NCBI RefSeq assembly: GCF_030814995.1
Contig: NZ_JAUSVX010000003.1
Location: 434,001-498,000, forward strand
Origin: Labrys wisconsinensis
GTDB lineage: Bacteria > Pseudomonadota > Alphaproteobacteria > Rhizobiales > Labraceae
Direction: 5' to 3'
DNA: 64,000 nt
The notes beneath the pieces were generated by a model. It saw only the letters and a program-made list of their open reading frames with translations, ran no database searches and was not told the DNA's origin. Numbering within the stretch: the first letter of the stretch is position 1; each line of letters begins with the position of its first letter. Shown piece after piece: positions 1-8,809 of this stretch. The translations under genes were made by a program, and so were the position numbers.

Positions 1-1
1 G

Positions 2-1600
2 ATCATCAACCGCGCCGTGCCCGAGGCGCTGCGCACGCTCGGCTATCGCGAGCACGAGATCGCCGAGATGGAGGCCTATGCGGTCGGCCATGCCTCGCTG
101 CGCCAGGCGCCCGTCATCAACCACACCTCGCTCAAGGCGCGCGGCTTCACCGACGAGAAGCTCGAGGCCCTGGAGAAGGCGCTGGCCGCGGCCTTCGACA
201 TCAAGTTCGTGTTCAACAAGTGGACGCTGGGCGAGGACTTCCTCACCGGCACGCTGAAGGTGCCGGCCGAGAAGCTGAACGACCCGAGCTTCGATCTGCT
301 CGTGCATCTCGGCTTCTCCAAGTCGGACATCGAGAAGGCGAACGTGCATGTCTGCGGCGCCATGACGCTGGAAGGCGCGCCCTTCCTCAAGGCCGAGCAC
401 TATCCGGTGTTCGACTGCGCCAATCCCTGCGGCCGGCTCGGCAAGCGCTACCTCTCGGTGGAGAGCCATATCCGCATGATGGCGGCGGCGCAGCCCTTCA
501 TATCAGGCGCCATCTCCAAGACCATCAACATGCCGAACGAGGCGACGGTCGAGGACTGCAAGGCCTCCTACCTCCTGTCCTGGCGCCTGGCGCTGAAGGC
601 CAACGCGCTCTATCGCGACGGCTCGAAGCTGTCGCAGCCGCTCAACTCGCAGCTGATCGCCGACGAGGACGCCGAGGAGGCCGTGGACGACCTCCTGGAG
701 CGTCCCCTGCCCGCCCGCGCCGCGCAGGTGGCCGAGCGCATCGTCGAACGCATCATCGAGCGGGTGGAAGTCTCGCGCGAGCGGGCCAAGCTCCCCGACC
801 GCCGCAAGGGCTATACCCAGAAGGCGATCGTCGGCGGCCACAAGGTGTATCTGCGAACCGGCGAGTACGACGACGGCAGCCTGGGCGAGATCTTCATCGA
901 CATGCACAAGGAGGGCGCGGCCTTCCGGGCGATGATGAACAATTTCGCCATCGCCATCTCGCTCGGCCTGCAATATGGCGTGCCGCTGGAGGAATATGTC
1001 GAGGCCTTCACCTTCACCCGCTTCGAGCCGGCGGGCTTCGTGCAGGGCAACGACTCGATCAAGAACGCGACCTCGATCCTCGACTACATCTTCCGCGAGC
1101 TCGCCATCTCCTATCTCGGCCGCTACGACCTGGCGCATGTCGTGCCGGAGGACGGCGACCGCACGGGCCTGGGCGAGCCGGAGAAGAAGGCTGCGGCGAT
1201 GGCCGTGCCGGTGTCGAAGGGCCTGGTGCGCTCCAAGACCGAGCGCTTCATGGTGATGCCGGGCGGGGTGACCTCGACGACCCTGGCGCCGGTGGCGCCC
1301 GAGGCCAAGAGCGCCATCACCGCCCTTACCTCGGCGGTGACGACCGCCCGCGGCAGCGTGGTGGCCGGACCGGGCGCAGCGGTGGGCGCCACTCTCGGCG
1401 CCACGGCGCTGAAGGCCGAGCCCGCGATCGACGCCCTGCCCTGGCAGGCCCCGGCCAAGCCCGCTTCCGAGCGGCGCAAGGAAGCCAAGCTCAGGGGGTA
1501 TGAGGGCGAAGCCTGCCCGGAATGCGCCAATTTCACGATGGTGCGCAACGGGACGTGTTTGAAGTGCGACACGTGTGGCAGCACGACGGGGTGCAGCTGA
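2..1600 (+). CDS. nrdJ: Adenosylcobalamin-dependent (class II) ribonucleoside-diphosphate reductase, C-terminal part
   Basis: Reduces ribonucleotides to deoxyribonucleotides using coenzyme B12, so no oxygen and no separate radical subunit are needed. The reading frame is open from base 2, so the 5' part lies outside the window; an internal GTG at 17 is not the start. About 532 residues are present, roughly the last two fifths of the usual alphaproteobacterial enzyme of about 1200 residues. The end carries the typical cysteine-rich tail (CPEC, then CLKCDTCG, ending TGCS), which supplies the C-terminal redox cysteines and a zinc-ribbon-like fold. A perfect 9-bp hairpin follows 50 bp after the stop. 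Odd: a decayed second copy of the last ~35 codons lies at about 4290-4407, suggesting that something inserted at the end of this gene. Confidence 0.95.
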   Translation: MINRAVPEALRTLGYREHEIAEMEAYAVGHASLRQAPVINHTSLKARGFTDEKLEALEKALAAAFDIKFVFNKWTLGEDFLTGTLKVPAEKLNDPSFDLLVHLGFSKSDIEKANVHVCGAMTLEGAPFLKAEHYPVFDCANPCGRLGKRYLSVESHIRMMAAAQPFISGAISKTINMPNEATVEDCKASYLLSWRLALKANALYRDGSKLSQPLNSQLIADEDAEEAVDDLLERPLPARAAQVAERIVERIIERVEVSRERAKLPDRRKGYTQKAIVGGHKVYLRTGEYDDGSLGEIFIDMHKEGAAFRAMMNNFAIAISLGLQYGVPLEEYVEAFTFTRFEPAGFVQGNDSIKNATSILDYIFRELAISYLGRYDLAHVVPEDGDRTGLGEPEKKAAAMAVPVSKGLVRSKTERFMVMPGGVTSTTLAPVAPEAKSAITALTSAVTTARGSVVAGPGAAVGATLGATALKAEPAIDALPWQAPAKPASERRKEAKLRGYEGEACPECANFTMVRNGTCLKCDTCGSTTGCS

Positions 1601-1650
1601 GGCGGGGCTGGAGATTCGCGGCTGACGGATCGGCCCTCGGAAATATCAAA

Positions 1651-1676
1651 GCCACCGCCGGAAGGCGGTGGCCTTT
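1651..1676 (+). terminator. Rho-independent terminator of nrdJ
   Basis: A perfect 9-bp stem, GCCACCGCC at 1651-1659 and GGCGGTGGC at 1664-1672, with a GGAA tetraloop, followed by CTTTCG. The T tract is short but the stem is very stable. It lies 50 bp after the nrdJ stop on the same strand. Confidence 0.8.
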
Positions 1677-1756
1677 CGTGAATGAGCTGGTGGAGCACCG
1701 ATCAATTTGAAAGGATCGCCGCGACGGGCAGGCCGTCTCAGCACACTGATCGAATA

Positions 1757-1787
1757 CCTCCGGGCGAACGCCCACGCCGCCCGGAGG
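1757..1787 (-). terminator. Inverted repeat, probable terminator of the 677-residue gene
   Basis: CCTCCGGGCG at 1757-1766 pairs perfectly with CGCCCGGAGG at 1778-1787 around an 11-base loop. It begins 16 bp beyond the stop of the minus-strand gene that ends at 1803. A clear T run is lacking, so termination is inferred from position and stem strength. Confidence 0.5.
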
Positions 1788-1802
1788 TCGACATAGCAAA
1801 GG

Positions 1803-3836
1803 CTAGACCGCCTCTGCGTCGTCTGCACGATCCCATTCGCTCGCCAGATCACTTTCGGCTTCAGCGCTGGATTCGTCCTCGCCTTCGTCACGGCGGCGAG
1901 TGCTTACCCCCTTGGTCCGCTGATGAATCTTACTCCAGAAGACAAGTTCGTCGTCGATTGAGCCGATCAGTTCGCGCCACGTGGCACAGGCGCGGTGATC
2001 AACGCCATTCACCTCGACGATAGGCCGACCGTCGTCCCCATCAACCACCTTGAGCGCCTCGAACGCGCGGCTCAGCTCATCCATCGCACCGGCAAGCACA
2101 TTGACCGCGTTGTGATACCTATCGGTTACGCTCTGACCTGGGCGGCGAGCACGGGCTTTGCCGAGCGGCGGGAACTCTCCCCGCAGATAGATGTCGCTCA
2201 CCGTTCGCTCGCCTTCGCCGCCAGAAAGCGAGAGCACAACCCCTTCCTCATCGACGGCGCGAATATTTTCACCGGCGGCAAAGTCACGGAGTGCTTGCGC
2301 CAACTGGTGAATGCCTTGCGGCGTCTGCCGCAAAACTTCCAAAACCTCACCAGGGCGGCGGCGATCTGGCTGCTCGTTATTGGCGGTGCCCCGGTCGCCA
2401 GAAAGGCGTCCCGACACGATCAGCGGATAGGCGGCACGAACAGCAAGCTCCAGGGATGCCGGGCCAGGATCGTCAAGAGTGCCGCTCGCAATCGCCTGGC
2501 GCACTTCCATCATGGCAGTGGCCGCGAGCGTCTCAGTATCGCGGTTCGTACCTTCCCATGGGCGCTGGTGTACCGATTTCCCGAAGGCGTGACGAAGATA
2601 TCGACGAACCTGGTCCAAATCCGCCGTCGACGGCTCATCAACGGCCCGCAACACTAACGCTGTGGCGAGTGAGTTCAACAACTTTGGTCCAATCCGCTTG
2701 CGAGTTGACTGACTAGTCACTGCAATACGGATCGCATTGCGATAGCGCTCGTCCTGTTTGGTGAGCAACGCAACGATCGATGCTGACCTGACCGCTGGAT
2801 CATCGGAAAGGTGCGCGGATCTGGCTTCGGCCTTCGTGCAGGCCCCCGCATAATAGTCACGCTCGGTCGCAGAAATCAGGCCGCGCCGATAAAGCTCGTC
2901 CAACACCTCGTCCGCGAGAGCCTCATTCTCCGGGCCTTCGCCCCACGGGGTCGGCGGATCAACGTGCTTAAGTGCGACGAGAGAGCGGACTGCCGTAGGG
3001 AAGCAGGTGGAGCCGCCTTCATGCGGCACAAAACCGACGATGACGAGCGCTGGCACTCGTTCACCACGAAGGGCAATCAGGTCACTTTCCTCCGGCCCCT
3101 TCGCAAACATCTCGTTTAGTCGGCGGATGTAGTTCCGGAGTTTGGAATCGGCATCATCGTAAGGCACATCGGAGGAGCGCACCTCAAGGTTGCTATGTGA
3201 GGCCGTAAGGCGTGAAGATCCATCGATTGATGTTAGCGCCGTAGCGTCAGGGTCACCATTCGCATGGCGGTACGTAGTTGCCACCAGATAGACGGCTTCC
3301 ATCACCCCTTGCGATTGAATGGATTCCCGCCAGTCATTGTTCGTCAAGATGAAGGTGGCGGCTTGCTGCGAGGCCCAATCCAGATGATCACGGCTCTCGA
3401 CATCGACAACGAGTTCCGCGGCGTTCGGGTGCCCTTCCTCAGGAGAGTGTGGTTCGGCAACCGGGCGGAAGCGCGATGCCTCAGCTCCGGTACCGGGGTC
3501 AACAGCGAAGGGATGACGACGTGACGGCAACGTCCGGGGATTGCGGGGATCCGGCATTACACGCCGTGCCCAGACTTGGGTGCGGAATCCCTGAAGAGTT
3601 CCGCCAGGAACCGCAATATGCTCGGCGCCAGGATCGGCAGGGTCGCCGATCAGCTTTCTGACCTCAGACGGATCGACGACGGCATTGGCGACCGCATCCG
3701 CTGACGCGGCCGACATGTTGAAGGCTTCCACCAATTTTGCGGAAAGCGCTTGACGCGACTTCGCGTGGGCATAGTCGGGCAACCGCTCAACAGGCCGCGG
3801 GACGACACGGGTTTCGGGCTGGGTATCGGAAGACAT
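1803..3836 (-). CDS. ParB/DGQHR-like protein of unknown function (677 aa)
   Basis: Not recognised as a named family. Residues about 90-290 look like a ParB/Srx-type or DGQHR-type fold: an RNPR segment near 98-101, a WRESIQSQGV helix near 169-178, then IDGSSRL at 204-210, which fits the DG.RR/DGQHR nucleotide-pocket motif, followed by the strand VPALVIVGF. The remainder (about 300-630) is helical with no motif I know, and the tail is strongly acidic. No signal peptide or membrane segment. The gene stands alone, convergent with nrdJ. Its base composition and codon choice look less GC-rich than its neighbours, and it lies between nrdJ and a decayed copy of the nrdJ 3' end, so it is probably acquired cargo. 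Roles in DNA binding, modification or defence are conceivable but unproven. Confidence 0.75.
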   Translation of the reverse strand: MSSDTQPETRVVPRPVERLPDYAHAKSRQALSAKLVEAFNMSAASADAVANAVVDPSEVRKLIGDPADPGAEHIAVPGGTLQGFRTQVWARRVMPDPRNPRTLPSRRHPFAVDPGTGAEASRFRPVAEPHSPEEGHPNAAELVVDVESRDHLDWASQQAATFILTNNDWRESIQSQGVMEAVYLVATTYRHANGDPDATALTSIDGSSRLTASHSNLEVRSSDVPYDDADSKLRNYIRRLNEMFAKGPEESDLIALRGERVPALVIVGFVPHEGGSTCFPTAVRSLVALKHVDPPTPWGEGPENEALADEVLDELYRRGLISATERDYYAGACTKAEARSAHLSDDPAVRSASIVALLTKQDERYRNAIRIAVTSQSTRKRIGPKLLNSLATALVLRAVDEPSTADLDQVRRYLRHAFGKSVHQRPWEGTNRDTETLAATAMMEVRQAIASGTLDDPGPASLELAVRAAYPLIVSGRLSGDRGTANNEQPDRRRPGEVLEVLRQTPQGIHQLAQALRDFAAGENIRAVDEEGVVLSLSGGEGERTVSDIYLRGEFPPLGKARARRPGQSVTDRYHNAVNVLAGAMDELSRAFEALKVVDGDDGRPIVEVNGVDHRACATWRELIGSIDDELVFWSKIHQRTKGVSTRRRDEGEDESSAEAESDLASEWDRADDAEAV

Positions 3837-4289
3837 GATTCTACACCTCGAATGTGCGACCGTCCGCTCGAAGCTCAGGAGAGCGTCCGTCGCAGGGTTG
3901 CGGGATTTCCGAGGTGGGCTGGGACGTCATACATCCTGGCGCATCCTCCTTCCGCTTACCGGGTCGTCCCGGCGTCACCGAAGGCGGCAACAGCGATGAT
4001 GCACATTCCCAAGACGTACGAGGCGACCGGATCATGTCCGTTGCCCCGCGTTGCCTCCCCCAAACAACAAATGCGGGGTGGTCTGCACGCACCTCTGCGT
4101 CGCGGTACCGCAGAGGTAGCGTGAGCACCGGTTCTCGTCAACCTCGAGAATGCGGCGGCACTCGACTTTATTCAGCGATCGTCAATGTCGCCCCCCGCCC
4201 TCCCGACGGGTGGCATCCCCCTGGCCGGCAAGGGCTATCTCTCATCCAATCGAGTGGAGTGCCAGCGCATCGCCCCCCGGGGGCGGGCG
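3837..4289. other. Intergenic stretch of an inserted island, no gene recognised
   Basis: Several short open frames exist on both strands, but none shows a recognisable domain, a Shine-Dalgarno sequence or a plausible protein composition. The part next to 3836 should hold the promoter of the minus-strand 677-residue gene. I see no integrase or transposase remnant. Confidence 0.4.
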
Positions 4290-4407
4290 GCGGCCAAGCT
4301 CGCCTCGAAGTAGCGCAAGGAGCCAAGCTCCGTAGCGACGACGGCGGAGCCGGAATAGGACGCTTCTGACGTGCGACCCATATGGGAGTATGACGGGCTG
4401 CAGCTGA
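4290..4407 (+). pseudogene. Decayed duplicate of the nrdJ 3' end
   Basis: The final codons read RNRTLLTCDPYGSMTGCS and stop at 4405-4407, against [18 protein letters not shown] in nrdJ. The last 42 bases (4368-4409) match nrdJ at 34 positions without gaps. Upstream, GCCAAGCTCGCC and GCGCAAGGA-GCCAAGCTC match the nrdJ codons for AKPAS and RKEAKL, with small indels and an in-frame stop. The copy is therefore frameshifted and dead. Its orientation is the same as nrdJ, 2.8 kb downstream. The simplest reading is that an element carrying a replacement nrdJ end inserted there and the displaced original end decayed. Confidence 0.8.
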
Positions 4408-4604
4408 GGGGCCATGGGTCCGAAGCCGAGCGGTGCCCGACAGGGTGGCCAGATCGCGCGGAAGTCTGTTTCACCCCTGAATCAGAGGCCGAAAGCGGTC
4501 TTGAGCGCATGTTTTGGGCGTGACTGATCGTTGTGTCATTCAGCATTCCATCCGGCACGGAGCAAGGCGCCATGACCGAGGCAGCTTGAAATCGACCTCG
4601 CCAA
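4408..4604. other. Intergenic, nothing recognised
   Basis: About 200 bp between the nrdJ remnant and the vapBC operator. It probably contains the outer boundary of the inserted island. No gene, hairpin or direct repeat stands out. Confidence 0.3.
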
Positions 4605-4630
4605 CGTGCATATGTTTTTGCATATGCACG
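4605..4630 (+). promoter_or_regulatory. Perfect palindrome upstream of vapBC, candidate autoregulatory operator
   Basis: CGTGCATATG (4605-4614) and CATATGCACG (4621-4630) form a perfect 10-bp inverted repeat around TTTTTG. VapBC complexes usually bind such palindromes over their own promoter, and this one lies about 50-110 bp before the antitoxin coding region. Confidence 0.65.
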
Positions 4631-4715
4631 GGAGGCCGACATACCGCGATTCCGACATCAAGAGCCTGCGCCTCCACGGGAGGCCAAGCTCTTCCGAAAC
4701 AACAAGAGTCAGGCC

Positions 4716-4910
4716 GTGCGTATCCCGGCCGATTTTGAGATGCCCGGCGATCGGGTGATGATCCATCGCGACGGAGATCGGCTGATCATCGAGCCGGTGC
4801 GCCGCAAGAACCTGCTGGAGGTGCTAGCCGGCTTGAAGCCGCTCGAACCGGACGATCAGTTCCCTGAGATCGACGATACCCTGCTGCCGGTGAAGGATAT
4901 CGACCTGTGA
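4716..4910 (+). CDS. vapB: VapB-type antitoxin (AbrB/SpoVT fold), 5' end uncertain
   Basis: Antitoxin that neutralises the VapC toxin encoded next and represses the pair. From the GTG at 4716 the product has 64 residues, but the same frame continues upstream from 4683 with AKLFRNNKSQA, the conserved N-terminal strand of the swapped-hairpin AbrB domain. Thus the usual domain (AKLFRNNKSQAVRIP, then GDRVMIHRDGDRLIIEP) is fully encoded, yet no ATG, GTG or TTG precedes it in a suitable place. An 11-bp direct repeat, CACGGGAGGCC, at 4627-4637 and 4675-4685 suggests a small duplication or insertion displaced the original start, since ATG at 4624 is out of frame. The stop overlaps the start of vapC by four bases. 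It may be 5'-damaged. Confidence 0.7.
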   Translation: MRIPADFEMPGDRVMIHRDGDRLIIEPVRRKNLLEVLAGLKPLEPDDQFPEIDDTLLPVKDIDL

Positions 4911-5311
4911 GCAGGCTCTACATGCTGGACACCAATATCGTGTCCGAGCTTGCGCGCAATCCACAGGGCGTCGTCGCCAGGCGCATTGCAGCGGTTGGAC
5001 CGGACGCAATCTGCGTCAGCATCATCACGGCTGCCGAGTTGCGTTACGGGTGCGCCAAGAAGAAGTCGGCGAAGCTGCTGGCGCAGATCGAAGCCATCCT
5101 GGGAAGTGTGGCGGTGCTCGCGCTCGATGTGCCTGCCGATGCCGAATACGGCGGCATCCGCGCCGAGCTGGAGGCCGCTGGCAAGCCTATCGGCCCCAAC
5201 GACCTGTTCATTGCCGCCCATGCCAATGCGCTGGGCGCGGTGCTGGTGACGGCCAAGTGCGGGGAGTTTGCCCGCATCGGCGCCCTCCGAGTCGAGAACT
5301 GGCTGGACTGA
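4907..5311 (+). CDS. vapC: VapC toxin, PIN-domain ribonuclease
   Basis: Toxin of the type II pair; PIN domains cleave RNA (often tRNA or rRNA) using Mg2+. The 134-residue product has the usual length. Expected acidic ligands are present: D8 in MLDTNI, E44 in TAAELRYG, and D99 in GPNDLFIAAHA. The end VTAKCGEFARI departs from the common T.N..EF pattern, with K-C replacing the usual Asn region, which could weaken metal binding. Translation starts at GTG 4907, overlapping the vapB stop (GTGA), so the two are translationally coupled. Confidence 0.9.
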   Translation: MSRLYMLDTNIVSELARNPQGVVARRIAAVGPDAICVSIITAAELRYGCAKKKSAKLLAQIEAILGSVAVLALDVPADAEYGGIRAELEAAGKPIGPNDLFIAAHANALGAVLVTAKCGEFARIGALRVENWLD

Positions 5312-5352
5312 ACTTCCCGCAGCCGCCCTCGCGAAGCCCGTCTCGTCCGCCC

Positions 5353-8300
5353 CTATCCCAAGCTCTCAGGCGGCTCCACAAGGTCGGCCGCGTCGGAAAC
5401 CCACGCGTCCGCATCGGCGCGATAGGCCATCAGCCCCGCCCTCTCCTCTTCCGTCCAGCCGCGCTTGGTCGCGAGGGCGCCGAGCAGGCCGAGGCCGATG
5501 CGGCGCAGACCCGGCTGCAGCGCTAAGCGCAACGTGCGCTCGATCGCCGGGAGGGCCTCCGAGGGGCGGTTGGCGGTCATGCCGGGCATGGCGTCGAGGG
5601 CAGCGCCGACGGCGCCGGGATGCAGCAGGCCGGCCTCGGCGCAGGTCTTCAGGGTCGCGAGCGCGGCGTCCGGCTCCAGGATCGACAGGGCGAGGCGCAG
5701 CGCCAGCGGTGCGTGCCAGCGGCGGTCGAACAAGATGGCGATCAGCGCCTGCGCCGATGCTTCGAGGCCGGCGGCGCCTCGCTGCCGGCTTTGCCCGTAG
5801 GCGGCGACGATCGCGGCCAGCGCCGGCGGCCGTGTCACGGCGGCGAAGGTGGCGGCGAGCGCTTCGGCGTCGTCGCGGGCGTGGGCGCCGAGCAGGGCGC
5901 GTGCCGCCAGTTGCACGACGTCGCTGTCCGCATCGGCGAGCAGCGCGGCCATCGCAGCGCGCAGGGCCGGGATGTGGCCGCCGAGCGGCATGTCCACGAG
6001 GCGTTGCAGGGTCTCGCGCCGCACCTGGGGGTCGGGATGGCGCAGCAGCAGGGCGAGATGCCGGCCGAGACGGGCGCGCAGGTCGGGCGACAGGCGGTCC
6101 TGCGGGATGCGGATGGTCGCACGCGCCAGGGCGGCGCGCTCGCCGGTGGCCGCGGCTTCGAAATGCGGCCAGACCTCGGGGCGGTCGAGATGGTCCCAGA
6201 AGGCGCGCAGCAGCGCGATCCGGACATCGGGATGCAGGATCGGTTCGTCTGCAACCCGCAGCAGGAAGGCGAAGGCGGGCTCGCCGCCGAGCTCGCCGGC
6301 CAGCCGGACGATTTCCTTGGCCACCGTGACCTTGGTCCTCGGCGCCCGGCCGAGAATGGCGAGCGCCCGGTCCGCCGGCATCAGCATCAGGGCCCGGCGA
6401 AGCGCGTACACCGCGACGCGGCCGCGCGCGTCGTCGAGAGCCTCGATCACGACCGAAATGCCTCGACCGGCATCGGCCCGGCCCAGCGCTTCCAGCGCCT
6501 TGTCGCGCAAGGCGACATCGGCGGCGTCGAGGCGGGCGAGGCCGATCAGAGGCGAGAGGTCGGCCGACGGCATGGCGCCGATGCGCGCCACCGCGGCGGC
6601 AAGCTCCCAGGCATTGCGCTTCTCGCCCGCGAGAAAGCCGGCGAGCGCAGCCGCATACAGCGCCTGCTGGCCGGCGGTCCAGGCGGAGAAGCCGCGGTCG
6701 AAGCCCGGCAGGACGCCGGCGCGGCCGCTGGGAAAGCGCCCGGACAAGACACGCGCCGTGAGGAACGGCGTCAGCAGGTCCTGGCGGTGGCGGTGAAGGT
6801 GCTGCGCGACCTCAGGCACCTGGATCCAGCTCGGGTCATCGGCAACCAGCTTAGGGACAAGGTCGGCGACCATGGCGGTGTGGCGGATGCGCGCCAGCCC
6901 TTCCAGCCCCAGCCGCGCGACCGGGCCGCGGCTGTCGACGGCGATCGCGGCCAGCAGCCGGCCGAACGCCGGCACCGCCAGCGCGCGACGACCGAAGCTC
7001 AGGACCAGCCCTACCGCGACGGCGTGGCGGTTGCGCGCGGTCCAGCTCTCCAGCAGCGGCAGCAGCCTCGGCGCCAGCCGCGCCGCCTGCGCGTCGCTCA
7101 TGCGCTGCTCCAGCGGCATGAGGTTGAGGCTGCCCAGGCGTTCGACCAGCACCGGCAGCTCGTCGACGACGAAGCCGGTATGCGTGACGATCAGGCCGAG
7201 CAGCAGCCGGGCGGCGGTCGCCATGGTGCCGGCAGAGCAGTCGCGCGCCCGCAGGGCTGCGGCGATGACGGCGGCGACCTTCGGCAGGTTGGCGGCCGTC
7301 CAGCGCGTCGGCGGCAGCCCTGCCAGAGCGGACATCATGGCGAGGCGCACCGGATCCTGCTCGTTCTCCCGGGCGAGGCAAAATTCCAGGATGTCGCCGA
7401 GCCGCGACGGCTGATAGCGCCCGCTGCCGACCACGGCCGAGACCGCGGACGCCCTGAGGTCGCCCTCGGGCTGCGACAGGAACGGCCGGGCCAGGGCGAG
7501 CGCCTCGTCGAACGGAAGGCAGGCAAGATAGGGCAGCCGGACCGACGGATTGGCCTGCAGCAGCGGCAGGGTGAAGGCGTGCCGCGCCTCGGCCTCGCGC
7601 GGGCCGGCCGGCAAGGCGCTGACGAGGGCAAGCGGCAGCGCGCCGGTCCTGTCGCGCCAGGCCTGGCCGCCGGCGCGATAGAGCGCCGCCCGCTGGCCGG
7701 GTCGCAGCCTGGCGAAGAGGTGCGGCAGCTCGGGCACGGCGCCGATGTCCGCCAGAGCGCAGAGCGACGCGTCGTCGAGGCGCCGCAGCGCCGGGAGCGG
7801 CAGGGCGCCGCGCAGCGGTCCGGGGTTCGCCCGGACGATCGCCGCAACGCCCTCGGGGTCGTGGGCGGCAAACGCGGCGCAGGGCAGCAGGTACGCCGGC
7901 AGCCGCGTGGCGGCCGTCGCCAGCAGCGGCAGGCCGACCGCCGGGGTGCGCTTGCCCATCTGCTGCAGCGCGGCGACGACGGCCCACCGCACCTGATGCG
8001 ACGGCTCGCCCGGCGCGTCCAATTGCCGGGTGAGCCCATCACGGACGATGCCGGGGAAACGTCGCGTCAGCCGCGACCAGTCGACAGGCGTGAGCCTATC
8101 GGCCATCCCGGCGTCGAGGCACGCCCGCACGAAGCTCTCTGTGGTCGCGGGCAGCAGTCGTGGCTGCTCCCGCGCATCGAGCAGAGCATAGGCGGCATCG
8201 TTGACGCGGCTGCGGCCGGCCTTGGCGCAAGCCCGCGCCAGCCGGTCGCGCCGCTGTCGCGGCATGCCGGGCATCGCAGCGGCCAGCGCCGCGTCCGGCA

Positions 8301-8568
8301 CGAACAGCACGGCGAGACGGATCGCGCCGGCGGCGAGGCTGCCGGATGCGTCGGCGAGAAAGCCCGCAATCGACGTCGCGTCGCCCGATCCCGCCGCGGC
8401 CATCAGGGCGAGATACCGGCGATAGTGCTGCTCGGACGCCGCCAGGCTGGCGATGGCGTCGGCAAGGCTCCGGTCGGTGAGCGAGCGCCGGCCCAAGGCG
8501 ATCATGTGCCGCCAGCGGCGGCTGTGGTCGAGGCCGTCGACGGCATCGAGGATCGCTTGAGGGGTCAT
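5353..8568 (-). CDS. Large HEAT-repeat protein of unknown function (1071 aa)
   Basis: No enzymatic domain is recognised. Almost the whole protein consists of leucine/alanine-rich paired helices of about 35-45 residues typical of HEAT or Armadillo-like solenoids, for example around the segments RRETLQRLVDMPLGGHIPAL and ALRDKALEALGRADAG. Such solenoids serve as protein-binding scaffolds. No signal peptide or membrane segment is seen, so it is probably cytoplasmic. ATG 8568 is preferred over GTG 8574 because AAGG lies 5 bases upstream. The opposite strand is also open over this stretch but its translation is a low-complexity shadow. It is separated by 241 bp from the upstream dehydrogenase gene, so it may be its own unit. 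Confidence 0.8.
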   Translation of the reverse strand: MTPQAILDAVDGLDHSRRWRHMIALGRRSLTDRSLADAIASLAASEQHYRRYLALMAAAGSGDATSIAGFLADASGSLAAGAIRLAVLFVPDAALAAAMPGMPRQRRDRLARACAKAGRSRVNDAAYALLDAREQPRLLPATTESFVRACLDAGMADRLTPVDWSRLTRRFPGIVRDGLTRQLDAPGEPSHQVRWAVVAALQQMGKRTPAVGLPLLATAATRLPAYLLPCAAFAAHDPEGVAAIVRANPGPLRGALPLPALRRLDDASLCALADIGAVPELPHLFARLRPGQRAALYRAGGQAWRDRTGALPLALVSALPAGPREAEARHAFTLPLLQANPSVRLPYLACLPFDEALALARPFLSQPEGDLRASAVSAVVGSGRYQPSRLGDILEFCLARENEQDPVRLAMMSALAGLPPTRWTAANLPKVAAVIAAALRARDCSAGTMATAARLLLGLIVTHTGFVVDELPVLVERLGSLNLMPLEQRMSDAQAARLAPRLLPLLESWTARNRHAVAVGLVLSFGRRALAVPAFGRLLAAIAVDSRGPVARLGLEGLARIRHTAMVADLVPKLVADDPSWIQVPEVAQHLHRHRQDLLTPFLTARVLSGRFPSGRAGVLPGFDRGFSAWTAGQQALYAAALAGFLAGEKRNAWELAAAVARIGAMPSADLSPLIGLARLDAADVALRDKALEALGRADAGRGISVVIEALDDARGRVAVYALRRALMLMPADRALAILGRAPRTKVTVAKEIVRLAGELGGEPAFAFLLRVADEPILHPDVRIALLRAFWDHLDRPEVWPHFEAAATGERAALARATIRIPQDRLSPDLRARLGRHLALLLRHPDPQVRRETLQRLVDMPLGGHIPALRAAMAALLADADSDVVQLAARALLGAHARDDAEALAATFAAVTRPPALAAIVAAYGQSRQRGAAGLEASAQALIAILFDRRWHAPLALRLALSILEPDAALATLKTCAEAGLLHPGAVGAALDAMPGMTANRPSEALPAIERTLRLALQPGLRRIGLGLLGALATKRGWTEEERAGLMAYRADADAWVSDAADLVEPPESLG

Positions 8569-8809
8569 GGCCACCTTCGTTCGGCGAGCGCTGCCGCAAA
8601 TCGACGGACTGTTACCGCGCCTGTTCTCCGCGATACTGCCGCATTTGCCCGAGCGCTGCCATCGTCCGGGCGTCTCATGCCCGCGGAGGGCTGAGCCGCC
8701 TCACCTGCGTGCGGCCATCCTGCAGATGGTTGAAGCCGGCTCGCCCGCGTCCGAGGCCGTCGCAGGTCCGTGCGCCCGCGTGGCGGACCTCTTTCCGACC
8801 GCCCTCACC

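Noticed and set aside
3841-4128. Short minus-strand frame upstream of the 677-residue gene
   Set aside because: No ribosome site, no domain and atypical composition; likely noncoding island DNA.
5620-8694. A 1024-codon open frame on the plus strand
   Set aside because: It is antisense to the HEAT-repeat gene; its translation is Gln/Arg/Gly-rich without domains, as expected from the third-position GC bias of the real gene.
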